Source of the DNA: Christiangramia fulva | Lineage (GTDB): Bacteria > Bacteroidota > Bacteroidia > Flavobacteriales > Flavobacteriaceae | Length of the DNA stretch: 64,000 bases | Assembly (NCBI RefSeq): GCF_003024155.1 | Contig: NZ_CP028136.1 | Span: 3,782,001 to 3,846,000, forward strand | Direction: 5' to 3' | Program-made: the position numbers and the translations under genes | In this document: positions 55,701 through 63,800 of the stretch, piece after piece | Layout of the letters: each line of letters opens with the position of its first letter | Numbering within the stretch: position 1 is the stretch's first letter | The notes under the pieces: generated by a model | Seen by the model: only the letters and a program-made list of their open reading frames with translations | Told to the model about the DNA's origin: nothing | Databases searched by the model: none

Positions 55701-56194
55701 CTAAAAGTAATATTACTCGCCTGCATAGTAGGAGCAGAAAGCGTAGTACCACTACCTTCTAAATAAGTATCGATGAGATATTCAGTAGAAAAATCGCTGC
55801 CGTTGTATTCAAAAACTTTAAAATAATAGGTGGTCGAAGGATTTAAACCGTATATGTAAGCTCCCGTATTGGCATAATAAGAGTTGCCATTATATACAAC
55901 AAACTCTCCAGGAGCAATTTCATTTCCCAGACCAAAGGTAGAATTTGCTAAGTAATCGGTGCCATCCTTGGGAGTAGCTGTTATCGCATTCGTACCGGCT
56001 ATAATTATTCTTTTTTCACCATCACCTTTCGTGAAATTTACGTAAAATCGATCCCCATCTATATTCGAAATACTCCAATTCGAAGAGGCGGTAGTTGGTG
56101 CCTGCGCATAAAAATTAAAACTCAGTAAAAATATAATTCCTACTAAAAGTTTATGCATCCTGCATGCATGGAAGAGGCTAATTTTAGTTTCCAT
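46784..56194 (-). CDS. Giant secreted repeat protein with CARDB, SprB-like and T9SS domains
   Basis: A 3136-residue secreted protein. The signal peptide is L-L-V-G-I-I-F-L-L-S-F-N-F-Y-A before Q; the start may be M1 or M13. Residues 159-887 are three nearly identical 243-residue fibronectin-like repeat units, with diverged copies before and after to about 1210. HYR/Ig-like segments lie near 1230-1420 and several CARDB-type adhesion domains near 1530-2400. Two InlB-like repeats (G-W-Y-F-K-N-W-T-G-D) are near 2420-2560, a SprB-like repeat near 2565-2640, one MopE-type motif near 2740-2790, and two copies of a Cys/Trp domain near 2798-3040. The final 85 residues are the T9SS sorting domain shared with the metzincin protein. 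Likely a surface adhesin; the ligand is unknown. Confidence 0.9.
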   Translation of the reverse strand: METKISLFHACRMHKLLVGIIFLLSFNFYAQAPTTASSNWSISNIDGDRFYVNFTKGDGEKRIIIAGTNAITATPKDGTDYLANSTFGLGNEIAPGEFVVYNGNSYYANTGAYIYGLNPSTTYYFKVFEYNGSDFSTEYLIDTYLEGSGTTLSAPTMQASNITFSNVKGSEMTVNWSSGDGTRRILIGRPEIAVDAEPQDLINYSSYSNALAYSGSNSYSIETNDQKVLYEGSGTSIRITGLNPNVTYHFALFEYNGNYGPVYLRPGATGSQLTSSYPTVAGSSFSTSYNDGDRLVYYFTPGDGQKRVVIAKQGSAVTAVPEDGIDYTANATFGNGTEIAPGEFIVYSGTGGSGTWLYGLNPSTTYYFKVFEYNGSGTETYYLTDTYLEGSGTTLSAPTMQASNITFSNVKGSEMTVNWSNGDGTRRILIGRPEIAVDAEPQDLINYSSYSNALAYSGSNSYSIETNDQKVLYEGSGTSIRITGLNPNVTYHFALFEYNGNYGPVYLRPGATGSQLTSSYPTVAGSSFSTSYNDGDRLVYYFTPGDGQKRVVIAKQGSAVTAVPEDGIDYTANATFGNGTEIAPGEFIVYSGTGGSGTWLYGLNPSTTYYFKVFEYNGSGTETYYLTDTYLEGSGTTLSAPTMQASNITFSNVKGSEMTVNWSNGDGTRRILIGRPEIAVDAEPQDLINYSSYSNALAYSGSNSYSIETNDQKVLYEGSGTSIRITGLNPNVTYHFALFEYNGNYGPVYLRPGATGSQLTSSYPTVAGSSFSTSYNDGDRFVYYFTPGDGQKRVVIAKQGSAVTAVPEDGIDYTANATFGNGTEIAPGEFIVYSGTGGSGTWLYGLNPSTTYYFKVFEYNGSGTETYYLTDTYLEGSGATLSAPTVQASNAFISSRSTSNINISWTKGDGTSRILIGREEGPVSVEPEDLKSYSSYAGGMGNSYYEIGTTGNFVLYSGSGNNVNISNLKSGTNYNFALFEYNGSSGRLYLRPGYKFALETYGERPITQVSSAEFTNINYNSFDVNFVAGNGSRRLVLAREGGPVSTDPADFTTYNSNSTFGSGQEIGNGNFVVYDDVGNSFSLDGLNAGKEYYFSFYEYSLSSTGELYMVPAYTSSQKTLGPPTTISSNLSVTDNCTTNPTISWTNGDGDGRIVVLSNEPINVTPTNLTTYSANAVYGNGDLLGGGYVVFDGTGSSVAVSGLEQYQEYYVNVFEYNTSLDGPLYNMTPLNGMLGDTESPQVQCNEDFEVFLDENGGASINLSDIEVSSTDNCGIDTKELSISSFSCTDAGKTIPVTLSVTDYYGNVGTCTVNVKVSDNFSPAITLNDPIVTSACSGEVQIVEPTVIDNCSGYTVEAFVGNQLISLDNYTLPQGTTVITWKVSDAVGNIATKDQTFDVKVAATATLSSVASYNLDQFVSPQNGTTDANFEFKVVYSNPDGSLPANGFPKVELDANGDGDALDPLDRIISMQELDVTDTDVTDGKIYTASVTNLEELQWYSRIITETADGCMVETSFSAAPFVSDNLLDLSIFASDISFSKENPALDEPIKIYARIHNPSDYPAENFVVSVYAEDQQLFSQTVPLIEANSTLTLEWEHSFAIAEFYPIKVVIDETDLLDEQNELDNFAIRPVIVGDYVIPGGITINASLTENQLYPKDYIHITGNSIYYGIAEGVDPDVAGATLTGTIEGGRSGQTYSRSDGTFDLYIQVPDTPGTYSVSGDITDYTLSQEYGPLTFEVLETPPSPDLISDISLSNANLLAGEQVSGTATVKNIGNLTAENFTFKYYNCEQVIGEVAISSLEPGASQSFPFSVTVNSVTNCLNPNNCSFISTADSNNTVAESSEYNNSTNRAVTVLPNSPDLISYQSSIPSRVNMLEATTFNIRVNNIGGVGVTSAFNANVYIDDNLIHTETVSEIDKCGAFVFEVPYNFNDTNDHVLSVKVDEEGAITEYSESNNNYSKTISHLPPPPELPNLKINVDNLTVNPVLPLESTNFEIQATFRNNGTGTAIAPFDIKFIITENGQQREESLTITENVDPGMTISRSVQTSIASYGNHNVQVVLDPGFSIVEVSENDNQATMPLCIDFKPDPAGRVWNGGFYRDTQQQLEAFIKNKGLFTAPDAEVNFYLDGEPIASTTLTNVGPTFYSSGIVVQIPYTFSEAGEHILKVTVDDPDNYVECNEANNSYEKSIFIREPQPDLRVLSEYISPTELNPDIDEPINIFLSYENIGVMRSDPFMAKVVVDDVLLGEEIEIPALDPGQDGTIAISAPFASSTGGTRIIRGFVDPDNLIGESNESNNEASRAIIVGDAPNLTFESLNFDIECPVGGEEVNITANLVNEGDLDVDADIQFYYIAQNDTIPIAKNSISAAANGSLSTAIQWTVVNTDYKIYAEIQNTSLPEYDILDNSITGEFCTAAQFVLKGNTQGQGIIKKDPLLYKYAQDDQVTVQAIPAQGWYFKNWTGDLTGSENPASVLVDADKNFTAIFEPIPDASYTLAVDIQGQGTVAKLPDNLTYSSDETVQLTATAAEGWTFLEWRGDISQSNSSTSVTMDANKSIVAVFVENLHLSSSVINESCSSAADGSVILNVSGGTLPYRYDWDNDGLAPEDTEADSKDLKNVSSGTYTVFVTDINGFTAQLTAEIVVEDNEPPTIVVQENATLSLNVDGIATLTVDDIDNGSTDNCAISTMIFDRVDFTCEDLGVQTVLFTVTDSNGNSVEQEVIFEVTLGDYSLYTWYPDEDGDTYGTETGAIETCNASEPGYTSRAGDCDDSDPEINPGMTEIPNDGIDNDCLDGDLITLGDEGCSADFWKNRITWCDSHNQQDDFYSTFGITNEQGLGHLTLLSSLDGKKGEWGKLAQQATAAILNSCDTGVLYSITEVDIVSRVQAVFDDPAAGRNEAKALRGELELANNAVCPLNQVVVDREGCSTDYWFTTNLWCSSYSQNQSFFTVFAITNTSRIGAPSLTLQEALTLKGGGFNKLAKEATAALLNACNTGVDFPLTANQILDGTRELFDNPVYGNKEANDLSSLYANANNANCPLAASLQMASTLSSDIGMTLDIYPNPLQPEGVWFNFSPREIDETFHVGAYDLYGRQLDETSLEVSNNGGEYYWPLDHSGWEEGIYLFVVKSSTQEYQIKVIK
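53532..55718 (-). repeat. Three tandem 729-bp coding repeats
   Basis: Copies at 53532-54260, 54261-54989 and 54990-55718 start at the same point (complement of the residues S-A-P-T-[MV]-Q-A-S-N) and differ at only a few bases, for example a single A/C at 53842 against 54571. Each encodes 243 residues. A fourth, clearly diverged half-unit occupies 55719-56100. The near-identity indicates very recent expansion or homogenisation. Confidence 0.92.
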
Positions 56195-56237
56195 AAGTAT
56201 ACTCTTTAATGGTTAGTTATAAATTGAAATATTTAAA

Positions 56238-56259
56238 GAAGAGTATGTAGGGAAACTCT
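56238..56259. promoter_or_regulatory. AAGAGT...ACTCTT dyad containing GTAGGGAA
   Basis: AAGAGT (56238-56243) and ACTCTT (56254-56259) form a perfect inverted repeat around ten bases that hold GTAGGGAA. It lies about 45-65 bases upstream of the 3136-residue gene start (56194). An AAGAGT...GTAGGGAA arrangement also occurs at 46610-46627. A binding site for a regulator of the surface proteins is a reasonable guess. Confidence 0.4.
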
Positions 56260-56295
56260 TTATTTTATAATGGTTATTTTAGATGTATGACTGTA

Positions 56296-58350
56296 TTAAT
56301 ACTCTACCGTTATTTCATTGGAACAATAGGCACTATTGGGAATGCAAACTTTTATAGTTTCTATACCACTACCTTTGCCTATTTGTAAAGTTTCATTTCC
56401 ATCATTTGGTACTGTAACATATAGGCTGCCATTTCTATAGATTTCAATGTTATCGGAAGTACCCGAAGGAGTCCAGGAAAGATTGGCATAAGATCTACCT
56501 CTACTTGTACTTACTTCTGCAGATAATTGAAGGTCTACCGGCTGGGGCTCAGGAAGGGGTTGAACTTTTATATACATCTGTTTATTGTCAGTTCCTCCCC
56601 TATCATCGGTAATAACAAGAGAAACTTCAAATATTCCTTCTGCTTTATAGGTATAAGAAGGATTATGAAGATTAGAGGTCGAACCATCCCCAAAGTCCCA
56701 ACTCCATTTTTGAATTGAACCATCAGGATCCGTACTTCCATCCCAAAAATTAACCTTTAAACCTTCCGAGGAAAATCCAAAATCAGCAATTGGAGACATA
56801 TTGGCCAACAGCGATGGGTCATCTACAAATACTGGAGTAATGGTTTCAGAACAATTAACATAACTCAATTCACATATTTGAAATACATCGTCGCCTTTGC
56901 CTGTGGTCGTCAGTTTGTATACTCCCTCATTATACCATTGGGAATATTTTATGCCGTTTTTATAAATTTCTACCATCTCATCATTGGTCGGATCCCAGGT
57001 GAGTGAGATAGTTATTGTTCTCTTATCTTTATATGCTAGGGCTTTTAAATTAAGATTTGGTGGATCTGGTGGTGTAAAACTAACTTGACCCCACTGGCTA
57101 TTTAAAAAGTTGTTATTACCGTCTACTACGTCATTAATATAGTTCGATGTGGAATTTGCAATAATGGCATTACTGACCTCTTCGGGCGAGGAATCATTAT
57201 TTTTTTCGAGATATAATGCTACTACTCCAGCTACATGAGGTGAAGCCATAGAAGTACCACTTTTTTCAGTTGACGAGGTATTATCTTCGTTCGAAGCAGA
57301 GGTAATATTAACCCCTGGAGCATAGAGATCAACACAGTCACCATAATTAGAAAAATAAGCCGCCCTGTTATAAATATCGCTGGCACCAACTGTCAAAGCT
57401 TCGGGTACTTTTGCCGGGGAATAAAGACATGCATCATCTCTACTGTTTCCGGCCGCTATTACATAATTAATTCCTGTTTGAATAGAGTTTTGAATGGCTA
57501 TGTCTAGGGGATTAGTTCCAGAATTAGATGGACCTCCCAAACTCATATTGACCACAGCTGGTTTAATTGCGTTGGCAGTAACCCAATCTACTGCAGCTAT
57601 CACCCTTGATTCAGGAGTACTACCAATGCAACCAAATACACGCACCGAAACTAATTTGACTTCTTTAGCTACTCCAAAAGTTTTTCCACCAACGGTTGCG
57701 GCTACATGAGTTCCATGACCGAGGCAATCCTCACCAGCATTTTGATTTGGATCAGTATTTCCAGGATCTTCTTCAAGAACAAAATCATGGCCATTGGAAG
57801 CTCTTCCTTCAAATTCTTCATGGGAGTAATTGATCCCAGAGTCAATAATATAAGCGGTTACCCCTTTCCCTGTAGCTGTATAGGTATAAGCCCGATCCAT
57901 TTTGATCTCTCGTTGATCAATTTTGTCAAGTCCCCAGGTAGGATAATCCTGAACGGTAATATCTCCATTGGTAGCCAGAGTTTGATCTTCCTTTATAAAT
58001 TCTACCAACGGATTATGTTTTAATGCTTCTAACTGATTTGGATTTAAGTTAGCAGCAAAACCTGTAAGGGTATGTTTGTATTTATATTTAACCTGACGAT
58101 CAGGAATATTTAGTTTTTGAGAAAGATTGTTCAGTACTGATGCCGCCTGGGAACTCATAGCAGCTGGTTTGGAAGATAAAACAATTATATATCCGGCCGC
58201 AAATTTATCAGAATTTTGCCTTACCGAAAGATCAGATTTATTATAACCATTTTCTTCTACTATATTTTCCCGTGTACAAGACCCAAAAATCAATAAAATA
58301 ATTAATAGGAAAGCAAATCGGAAAAAGCCCTTAAATAAATTAGTTTTCAT
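56296..58350 (-). CDS. Subtilisin-like protease lipoprotein with PKD domain
   Basis: A 684-residue S8 serine protease. A lipoprotein signal (I-F-G-S-C, cysteine near residue 25) is followed by an I9-type propeptide (about 50-120). The catalytic triad is D170 (Y-I-I-D-S-G), H215 (G-H-G-T-H-V) and S367 (G-T-S-M-A-S-P), and N in the oxyanion region is supplied by A-A-G-N-S near residue 305. A beta-sandwich (about 435-510), a PKD domain (about 525-605) and a second sandwich (about 615-684) follow, giving surface-binding modules. No T9SS domain is present; it is held by lipid. It lies just upstream of the giant adhesin gene and could process surface proteins. The target is inferred. Confidence 0.92.
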   Translation of the reverse strand: MKTNLFKGFFRFAFLLIILLIFGSCTRENIVEENGYNKSDLSVRQNSDKFAAGYIIVLSSKPAAMSSQAASVLNNLSQKLNIPDRQVKYKYKHTLTGFAANLNPNQLEALKHNPLVEFIKEDQTLATNGDITVQDYPTWGLDKIDQREIKMDRAYTYTATGKGVTAYIIDSGINYSHEEFEGRASNGHDFVLEEDPGNTDPNQNAGEDCLGHGTHVAATVGGKTFGVAKEVKLVSVRVFGCIGSTPESRVIAAVDWVTANAIKPAVVNMSLGGPSNSGTNPLDIAIQNSIQTGINYVIAAGNSRDDACLYSPAKVPEALTVGASDIYNRAAYFSNYGDCVDLYAPGVNITSASNEDNTSSTEKSGTSMASPHVAGVVALYLEKNNDSSPEEVSNAIIANSTSNYINDVVDGNNNFLNSQWGQVSFTPPDPPNLNLKALAYKDKRTITISLTWDPTNDEMVEIYKNGIKYSQWYNEGVYKLTTTGKGDDVFQICELSYVNCSETITPVFVDDPSLLANMSPIADFGFSSEGLKVNFWDGSTDPDGSIQKWSWDFGDGSTSNLHNPSYTYKAEGIFEVSLVITDDRGGTDNKQMYIKVQPLPEPQPVDLQLSAEVSTSRGRSYANLSWTPSGTSDNIEIYRNGSLYVTVPNDGNETLQIGKGSGIETIKVCIPNSAYCSNEITVEY

Positions 58351-58466
58351 AAGATTCCTTTTAAAAATTAATTTTCTAAATAATTACACTAAAGGATTGA
58401 GGGCTTAAATCCGGCTCAAGCTTGGATTTATAATTTTAAAAATAGATGGAATAAGAATAGTAATCA

Positions 58467-58484
58467 ATCCCCTTTTGGGGGGAT
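58467..58484. promoter_or_regulatory. ATCCCC-TTTTGG-GGGGAT palindrome upstream of the subtilase gene
   Basis: A perfect 6-6-6 inverted repeat, 117-134 bases upstream of the subtilase start, in the 158-base gap after the beta-helix gene. A related CCCC-TTTAT-AGGG element is at 858-877 of the 60 kb block (60858-60877). Such dyads fit a NarL-type response regulator, though none is proven to bind here. Confidence 0.4.
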
Positions 58485-58508
58485 AAAATCCAAAAAGTTA
58501 AAATTAAA

Positions 58509-60188
58509 TTATTTAAAGGTGGTAAGAACTGACTGTTCGCAGGCAGAAAATTTATTATTTTGTTTAAGTGCAGAAATTAAGGGGATAAGGGAATCTGAAG
58601 GTTTTGTATTGATGATTTTTATTCCCACAGGATAATTCTTAATGATATTCTTTTTATCTGGCGTGGCTCCTCCTATTAGATTTTCATTCGCATTTTCCAG
58701 GGAAATAGCATATTTACTCGATGATAGTGATGCTTTAGGTTTAGAAGATGACATGAACTTGTTATCGTAAAAACAATTAAAATCGGCGTTTTTTATTTCA
58801 ATTCCCGCGATTGTGTTGCCTGAAAATAGATTATCGTGTATGGTGTTATATGCGCAAATGGTATCTTCTGCTATCATTTTTATTCCAACTCCATTAGACA
58901 GGTTTATATTTCCAGAACAATCAGTGCCAATGAAGTTATATCTAACGATATTAAGTTGTGTGCTTTCCAGTAAAATACCGGTATCATCGCTATTGGCAAT
59001 TATATTTTCTTCGATGATATTGGAATAGCTCCCAACGCAATGAATTGCAATACCATTCCCAAGATCCAGTTTACCCTCTACATCAGTGCCAAAGAAGTTA
59101 CCCGAGATTCTGTTATTTTTAGAAAATATTCTAAAATTTATCTTTGGATTAAATCTATCTGCAACATATACTCCCGTTTCATTTCCGGCAATAATATTTC
59201 CCTGCCCGGGCAGGCCTATTATATTTTCTTTACTAGCGCGTATAAATATCCCTTTTTTCTGTACTGGAAGAGATATATTTTTATTCACATCAGGACCCAC
59301 TATATTGTTAATAAAGGTAATATTACTACTTCTTATTTCCACACCATACTCATTAGCTGAAATTAAATTTGAACTAATAAAATTATTATTCCCATTAGGA
59401 GAAAAATCTAAACCTGTAATTTGCCCTGTTTCCTTTTTCCCAGTCCAATCTGTTCCTATATAATTTCCTATTATTTTATTTTTGGAAGATGAGATCAACA
59501 TCCCAGCCCAGTTTCCGGAAATAACATTTCGCTCATTCTCATTATAACTTCCTATTTGATTATTTTCAGAAATCACGTAAATCCCAAAAATATTAGGCAA
59601 TCTAGTTTTTCCGTCACCTTCAACTCCAATAAAATTAGATTCTATAAGATTATTTTCCGTATTGATGTTTATTCCACATCCCATACTAAATTCGATAATC
59701 CTACCTTTTGGATCCACAATTTTTTTTCCAAATCCTCCAATGACGAATCCTTTGATAATACTTCCTGAACTATTTCTTTCTAATTTAAAACCCGTTGGAG
59801 TTAAATCTTCATTTTCTATACGCTGTTTTCGAGTAACCCCGCGAACTTCGGCGCCATCCAGAATTATTTGTAAGCAACCGGGTTGATAGTCTTTTTGAGT
59901 AGTCGCATCTAAAATTATTGTTTCGGTTAGTTTGGGAAGATTCTTCTTTAATTTTATACGGTGAGGACCTATGCCGGGAATATTGAAAAAGACGAGTGTC
60001 TTATCTGGATATTTATTAGCGTTTTCTATTGCTGCACGCAGGGTGCAATTTCCATTCTTATCGGCACATACTTTATCAGCCAAATCAATATCGGGATAAT
60101 CATCTGAACTATTGACCGTAAATTGATCCTGAGCAATCAAATTTGCATAGAGAAATAGGAAAGAAAAAAATAGCATCATTTTTTTCAT
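58509..60188 (-). CDS. Secreted right-handed beta-helix (CSLREA/NosD-like) protein
   Basis: A 559-residue exported protein (signal L-F-F-S-F-L-F-L-Y-A-N-L-I-A before Q-D). The N-terminal motif C-x6-C-T-L-R-A-A-I-E-N-A-N near residues 42-55 is a CSLREA variant. The rest is rich in N-x-I/V-x-G-N and N-x-I-x-x-N-x-I patterns of parallel beta-helix coils (for example R-N-V-I-S-G-N-W-A-G). There is no T9SS sorting domain, no catalytic residues are obvious, and the length is plausible for a carbohydrate-binding or structural fold. Its start overlaps the response regulator stop by four bases (60185-60188), so it is co-translated with a regulator, which is unusual for a secreted protein. Confidence 0.88.
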   Translation of the reverse strand: MKKMMLFFSFLFLYANLIAQDQFTVNSSDDYPDIDLADKVCADKNGNCTLRAAIENANKYPDKTLVFFNIPGIGPHRIKLKKNLPKLTETIILDATTQKDYQPGCLQIILDGAEVRGVTRKQRIENEDLTPTGFKLERNSSGSIIKGFVIGGFGKKIVDPKGRIIEFSMGCGININTENNLIESNFIGVEGDGKTRLPNIFGIYVISENNQIGSYNENERNVISGNWAGMLISSSKNKIIGNYIGTDWTGKKETGQITGLDFSPNGNNNFISSNLISANEYGVEIRSSNITFINNIVGPDVNKNISLPVQKKGIFIRASKENIIGLPGQGNIIAGNETGVYVADRFNPKINFRIFSKNNRISGNFFGTDVEGKLDLGNGIAIHCVGSYSNIIEENIIANSDDTGILLESTQLNIVRYNFIGTDCSGNINLSNGVGIKMIAEDTICAYNTIHDNLFSGNTIAGIEIKNADFNCFYDNKFMSSSKPKASLSSSKYAISLENANENLIGGATPDKKNIIKNYPVGIKIINTKPSDSLIPLISALKQNNKFSACEQSVLTTFK

Positions 60189-60826
60189 TCCAGTTCAATT
60201 TTTTCAGATAGTACTTTCGCTATTGCCTCTTTCCCACAGTTTACATGAAGTTTAGTATAAATATTCTTTAAATGCGAACGGCAGGTTTCGTAGGCTATCC
60301 CCAATTCTGATGCCATATATTTTATACTGTAACCTTTTACCAGAAGGTTTAAAACCTGAATTTCTCTTTCAGTAAGATCGTAAGAGAATGTTGATTTTCT
60401 TTCTATCTGTTTGAAAGAGCTTAAGACTTTTTTTGCTATCGAAGGCGACATTGGTGCACCGCCTTTTTCAACTTCTTTAATTGCCTTTACCAATTTGAAA
60501 GGTGAAGTTTTTTTCAGAACGTAGCCATCTGCTCCGGCACATAAACTTTTAAAAAGTTTTTCATCATCTTCAAACTGGGTGTACATCACAATATGAATAA
60601 GTGGATTAAATTCCTTTATTATTGGTATCGCCCAGATACCGTCTTTACCCGGCATATCTATATCTAAAATAACAATATCCGGATTTAACTTTTCCAGTAT
60701 ATTTTTCACATCTAAAACATTTGAAAAATCACCCACAAGAAAATATCCTTCCTCGTTTTGAAGCAAGGAAACCATAGATGCCCTTAGAGAATCATTATCC
60801 TCGAAAATTAAAAGGCGTGAATTCAT
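60185..60826 (-). CDS. NarL/LuxR-type response regulator
   Basis: A 213-residue response regulator. The receiver domain (1-120) has the acidic pair E9/D10, the phosphorylated D55 in V-I-L-D-I-D-M-P-G, T83 in M-Y-T-Q and the conserved lysine in Y-V-L-K-K near 104. The C-terminal LuxR helix-turn-helix covers about 150-213 (L-T-E-R-E-I-Q-V-L-N-L-L, then Y-E-T-C-R-S-H-L-K-N-I-Y-T-K-L). It is 62 bases downstream of the sensor kinase gene and is the obvious partner. Its stop overlaps the beta-helix gene start by four bases. Targets may be the G-run/C-run motifs in this block; that is inference. Confidence 0.93.
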   Translation of the reverse strand: MNSRLLIFEDNDSLRASMVSLLQNEEGYFLVGDFSNVLDVKNILEKLNPDIVILDIDMPGKDGIWAIPIIKEFNPLIHIVMYTQFEDDEKLFKSLCAGADGYVLKKTSPFKLVKAIKEVEKGGAPMSPSIAKKVLSSFKQIERKSTFSYDLTEREIQVLNLLVKGYSIKYMASELGIAYETCRSHLKNIYTKLHVNCGKEAIAKVLSEKIELE

Positions 60827-60857
60827 ACACCAATTTACATATAATCCTAACTCTTAT

Positions 60858-60877
60858 CTATCCCCTTTATAGGGCAG
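60858..60877. promoter_or_regulatory. CTATCCCC-TTTAT-AGGGCAG element before the response regulator gene
   Basis: An imperfect dyad (CCC-TTTATA-GGG) in the 62-base gap between kinase and response regulator genes. It resembles the element at 58467 and raises the possibility of autoregulation. Confidence 0.35.
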
Positions 60878-60887
60878 AATTGATTTT

Positions 60888-63800
60888 CTAGTTCCTTCCT
60901 AAAAATTTTTTCCACAAATTCGGTTTATCAACAGGCAAAGAAATACTTATTGTTGTTCCTTTATTTATTTCGGAAGTTATTTCTAATTGTCCTTTCCAGT
61001 TCTTTATGCGTTTTTTCAGGTTCACCAAACCATTTCGGTGCGTGATCTGCTGAGGATCAAAGCCCCGGCCATCATCATGGTATATTAAACGAATTGAGTT
61101 ACCAATTTTTCTTATTTCAATAGTGACATTTTGAGCATTTGAATGCCTTACAATATTGTTTATGATCTCTTTGCTTATTAAAAAAAGCTCCCGTCTCTTA
61201 TGCATCTTAAGATTTACGGAACTAAAATTTTCATTTTTTATAATCTTATAAGATATATCAGCACTTTCCAGGAATTCTCCGGCATAACGAATTATTTTGG
61301 CTATTATCTCCTCTACAGATTCATCGGTTAACCTAATATTCCAAACAATTTCATCTAAAGCTTCTGAGGACGCCCGAACTTCCTTTTCAATATCTTCCAA
61401 CACTTTCGTAACCGATTCTTTCTGGTTTCTGTAAATAGCTGAAAGCAAATTAATTGAAGTTAAACGTGATCCAAGATCGTCGTGGAGATCTGCTGATATT
61501 TTATCTTTCACCTTCTGCATTTCCATCCATCGGTTTAGTCTATACCTGTAAACGGAGTAAATGACTAAAATTATTAGGGTAATAATTAGAAAAATAAACC
61601 ACCAGGTCCGCCAGAATGGTGTGTCAATATGAATTCCCATGGTACTTACCGGTGCAAATTTATGAATTACATTATTTAAACGGACTTTGAATTTATAATC
61701 TCCCGGTGGCAAATTGGTGTAGGATGTAAAATTACGACTTCCTGAATTTATCCAATTTTTGTCATAACCCTCAAGCATATATTGATAATTAAAGTTATCT
61801 GAAAAAAGATAATTTGGAGCTGAATAGGTTAATGCTAAAGAATTTTGATTGTAACTGAGTTGGATATTTTTAAGATATACAGTATTCGTATCCCTTTTTA
61901 TAGGAATATTGTCTACTAAAACCTCGTTGATCCTAACATCGATCTCTTCGGGTTTATACTTAAAATTATCAGGCGTAAAGAAGTTTAGTCCGTTGATCCC
62001 TCCAAAGTAAATGGTGCCTTCGGTATCTTTATAATATGAACCGGCTATAAATTCCTTACCCTGAAGACCATTAGCAGGATGAAATTGCTGGATTTCCTCA
62101 ATATTTATTTTATCGCCGACCTTTTCGTAAGTCAGACGAAGTAATCCTTCATTGGTGCTGATCCATAATTTTCTGGAATTTTCCTCCACAATCCCATTAA
62201 TGATATTGGTAGTAAGACCACTTTTTTTACCAAAATTTATAAATTTTCCCGTATTTAAATTAATGGCATATAATCCCTTTCCAGAAGTACCGATCCATAA
62301 CCAGTTATTCAGGTAATAAAGAGTATTTATAACCACATTTTTCAACTCTCTGTTTACAGTTTTACTTAACTCTTGAAATTCCAGATCTTTTTCACTGAAA
62401 AGTTGAATTCCTCCAGGATCAAATCCTACAGCGATGAGCGAATCATTAATTCTTGTTATAGATTTAACCGCGCTATTATCCGCGCCATGAGGAGAAAATT
62501 CTTTTACCTCTCCAGATGATTTATTTAAAGAAATTAAACCGGAAGACTGACTACCAGCCCAAAGATTATCCTGCGAGCCTTCCAGTAAACACCAGATGAT
62601 CTTTTTTTTCTCCTCCTCATCGTCAAACACTTTTTTTTCATTGGTTTTTGAATTAATTACGGCAATCCCGCGCCCGTGAGTTCCCATCCAAATATTTCCT
62701 TGCTTATCTGCCCGCAGTGCATTGATTCTCAGTTTATTTTCGGTTTTAAAAAGGGAATCTACTTTGATACGTTGGAAAGAATATTCATCAATCTGTTTGA
62801 TTAGATTCCCATCTGCAGCTAGCCAGAGATTATTATCCTTATCTTTAGTGATGGCCCGCGTTTGATATAATGAAATTTCTTTTGATAGATTTTGGACATC
62901 TAAAAAGTGAAAATCTCTAAAACTCTTATCAAAATAGTTAATACCTCCGCCTTCCGTGCCTATCCAAATAGCGCCTTCACTGTCTTCAAAAATGCACAAA
63001 ATATAATTGCTTGAAAGGGTACCTCGCCTATTTTTATTGGTTACCAAATGCTCATTATTCCTATATTTCTTATCTAAAAGATATAAGCCCTGCCCATAAG
63101 TTCCCAACCATTGCATAGCATCATCTTTATGATGATGTGATAAATGAACATATTTAGGAGCATTGGATTTATGGAATTGGTTTGAATTTACCGGAAGTAC
63201 GAATTGATATTCCTTGGTGTTGCCAAAAAAAAGATTACCAAATAATTCTTCAGCCCATATAATATTTTCACCGGATAAATAAGAAGCGGTATGGTTTTTC
63301 TGTATCTCATTTATCCCGTTATCTGTAAGTATCCAAATTTTATTAGTAGAATCTTTGAAAAGCTTATTGATTTTATCGGAGCTGATTTTATTAGATAAAG
63401 GTGCAGTAGCATAAAAACGACTAATAATATCCATATTCCTATTTACCAGGTAAACTCCATCATTCCTGGTAGCCAGCCATATTTTGTTATCATCTTCTAT
63501 CAATAGGTCTATCAAAGGAGGAATAACAATCTCTGAATTATTAAATTTCAAATACTTGCAAAAATCGCCTGTCTTAAGAGCCATCTTTTCAAGTCTGCCC
63601 CCACGAACTATCATCCATAAATCTTCGCCGTACACTTCTATTCTTCCCGTTCGCACATCAGTTCCGGAAACATTAAAATCAAACGATATAGGATAATAGG
63701 TGAAATTAGTACCATCATATTTGTTAAGGCCATCGGGAGTAGCGATCCACATATAATTTAAACTATCCTGGGTAATATCAAGCACGGTATTTTGAGAAAG

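Noticed and set aside
38617-56194. Horizontal transfer of the giant genes judged by composition
   Set aside because: Repeats bias the composition and I cannot compute codon statistics here; the shared sorting domain fits the host's own T9SS.
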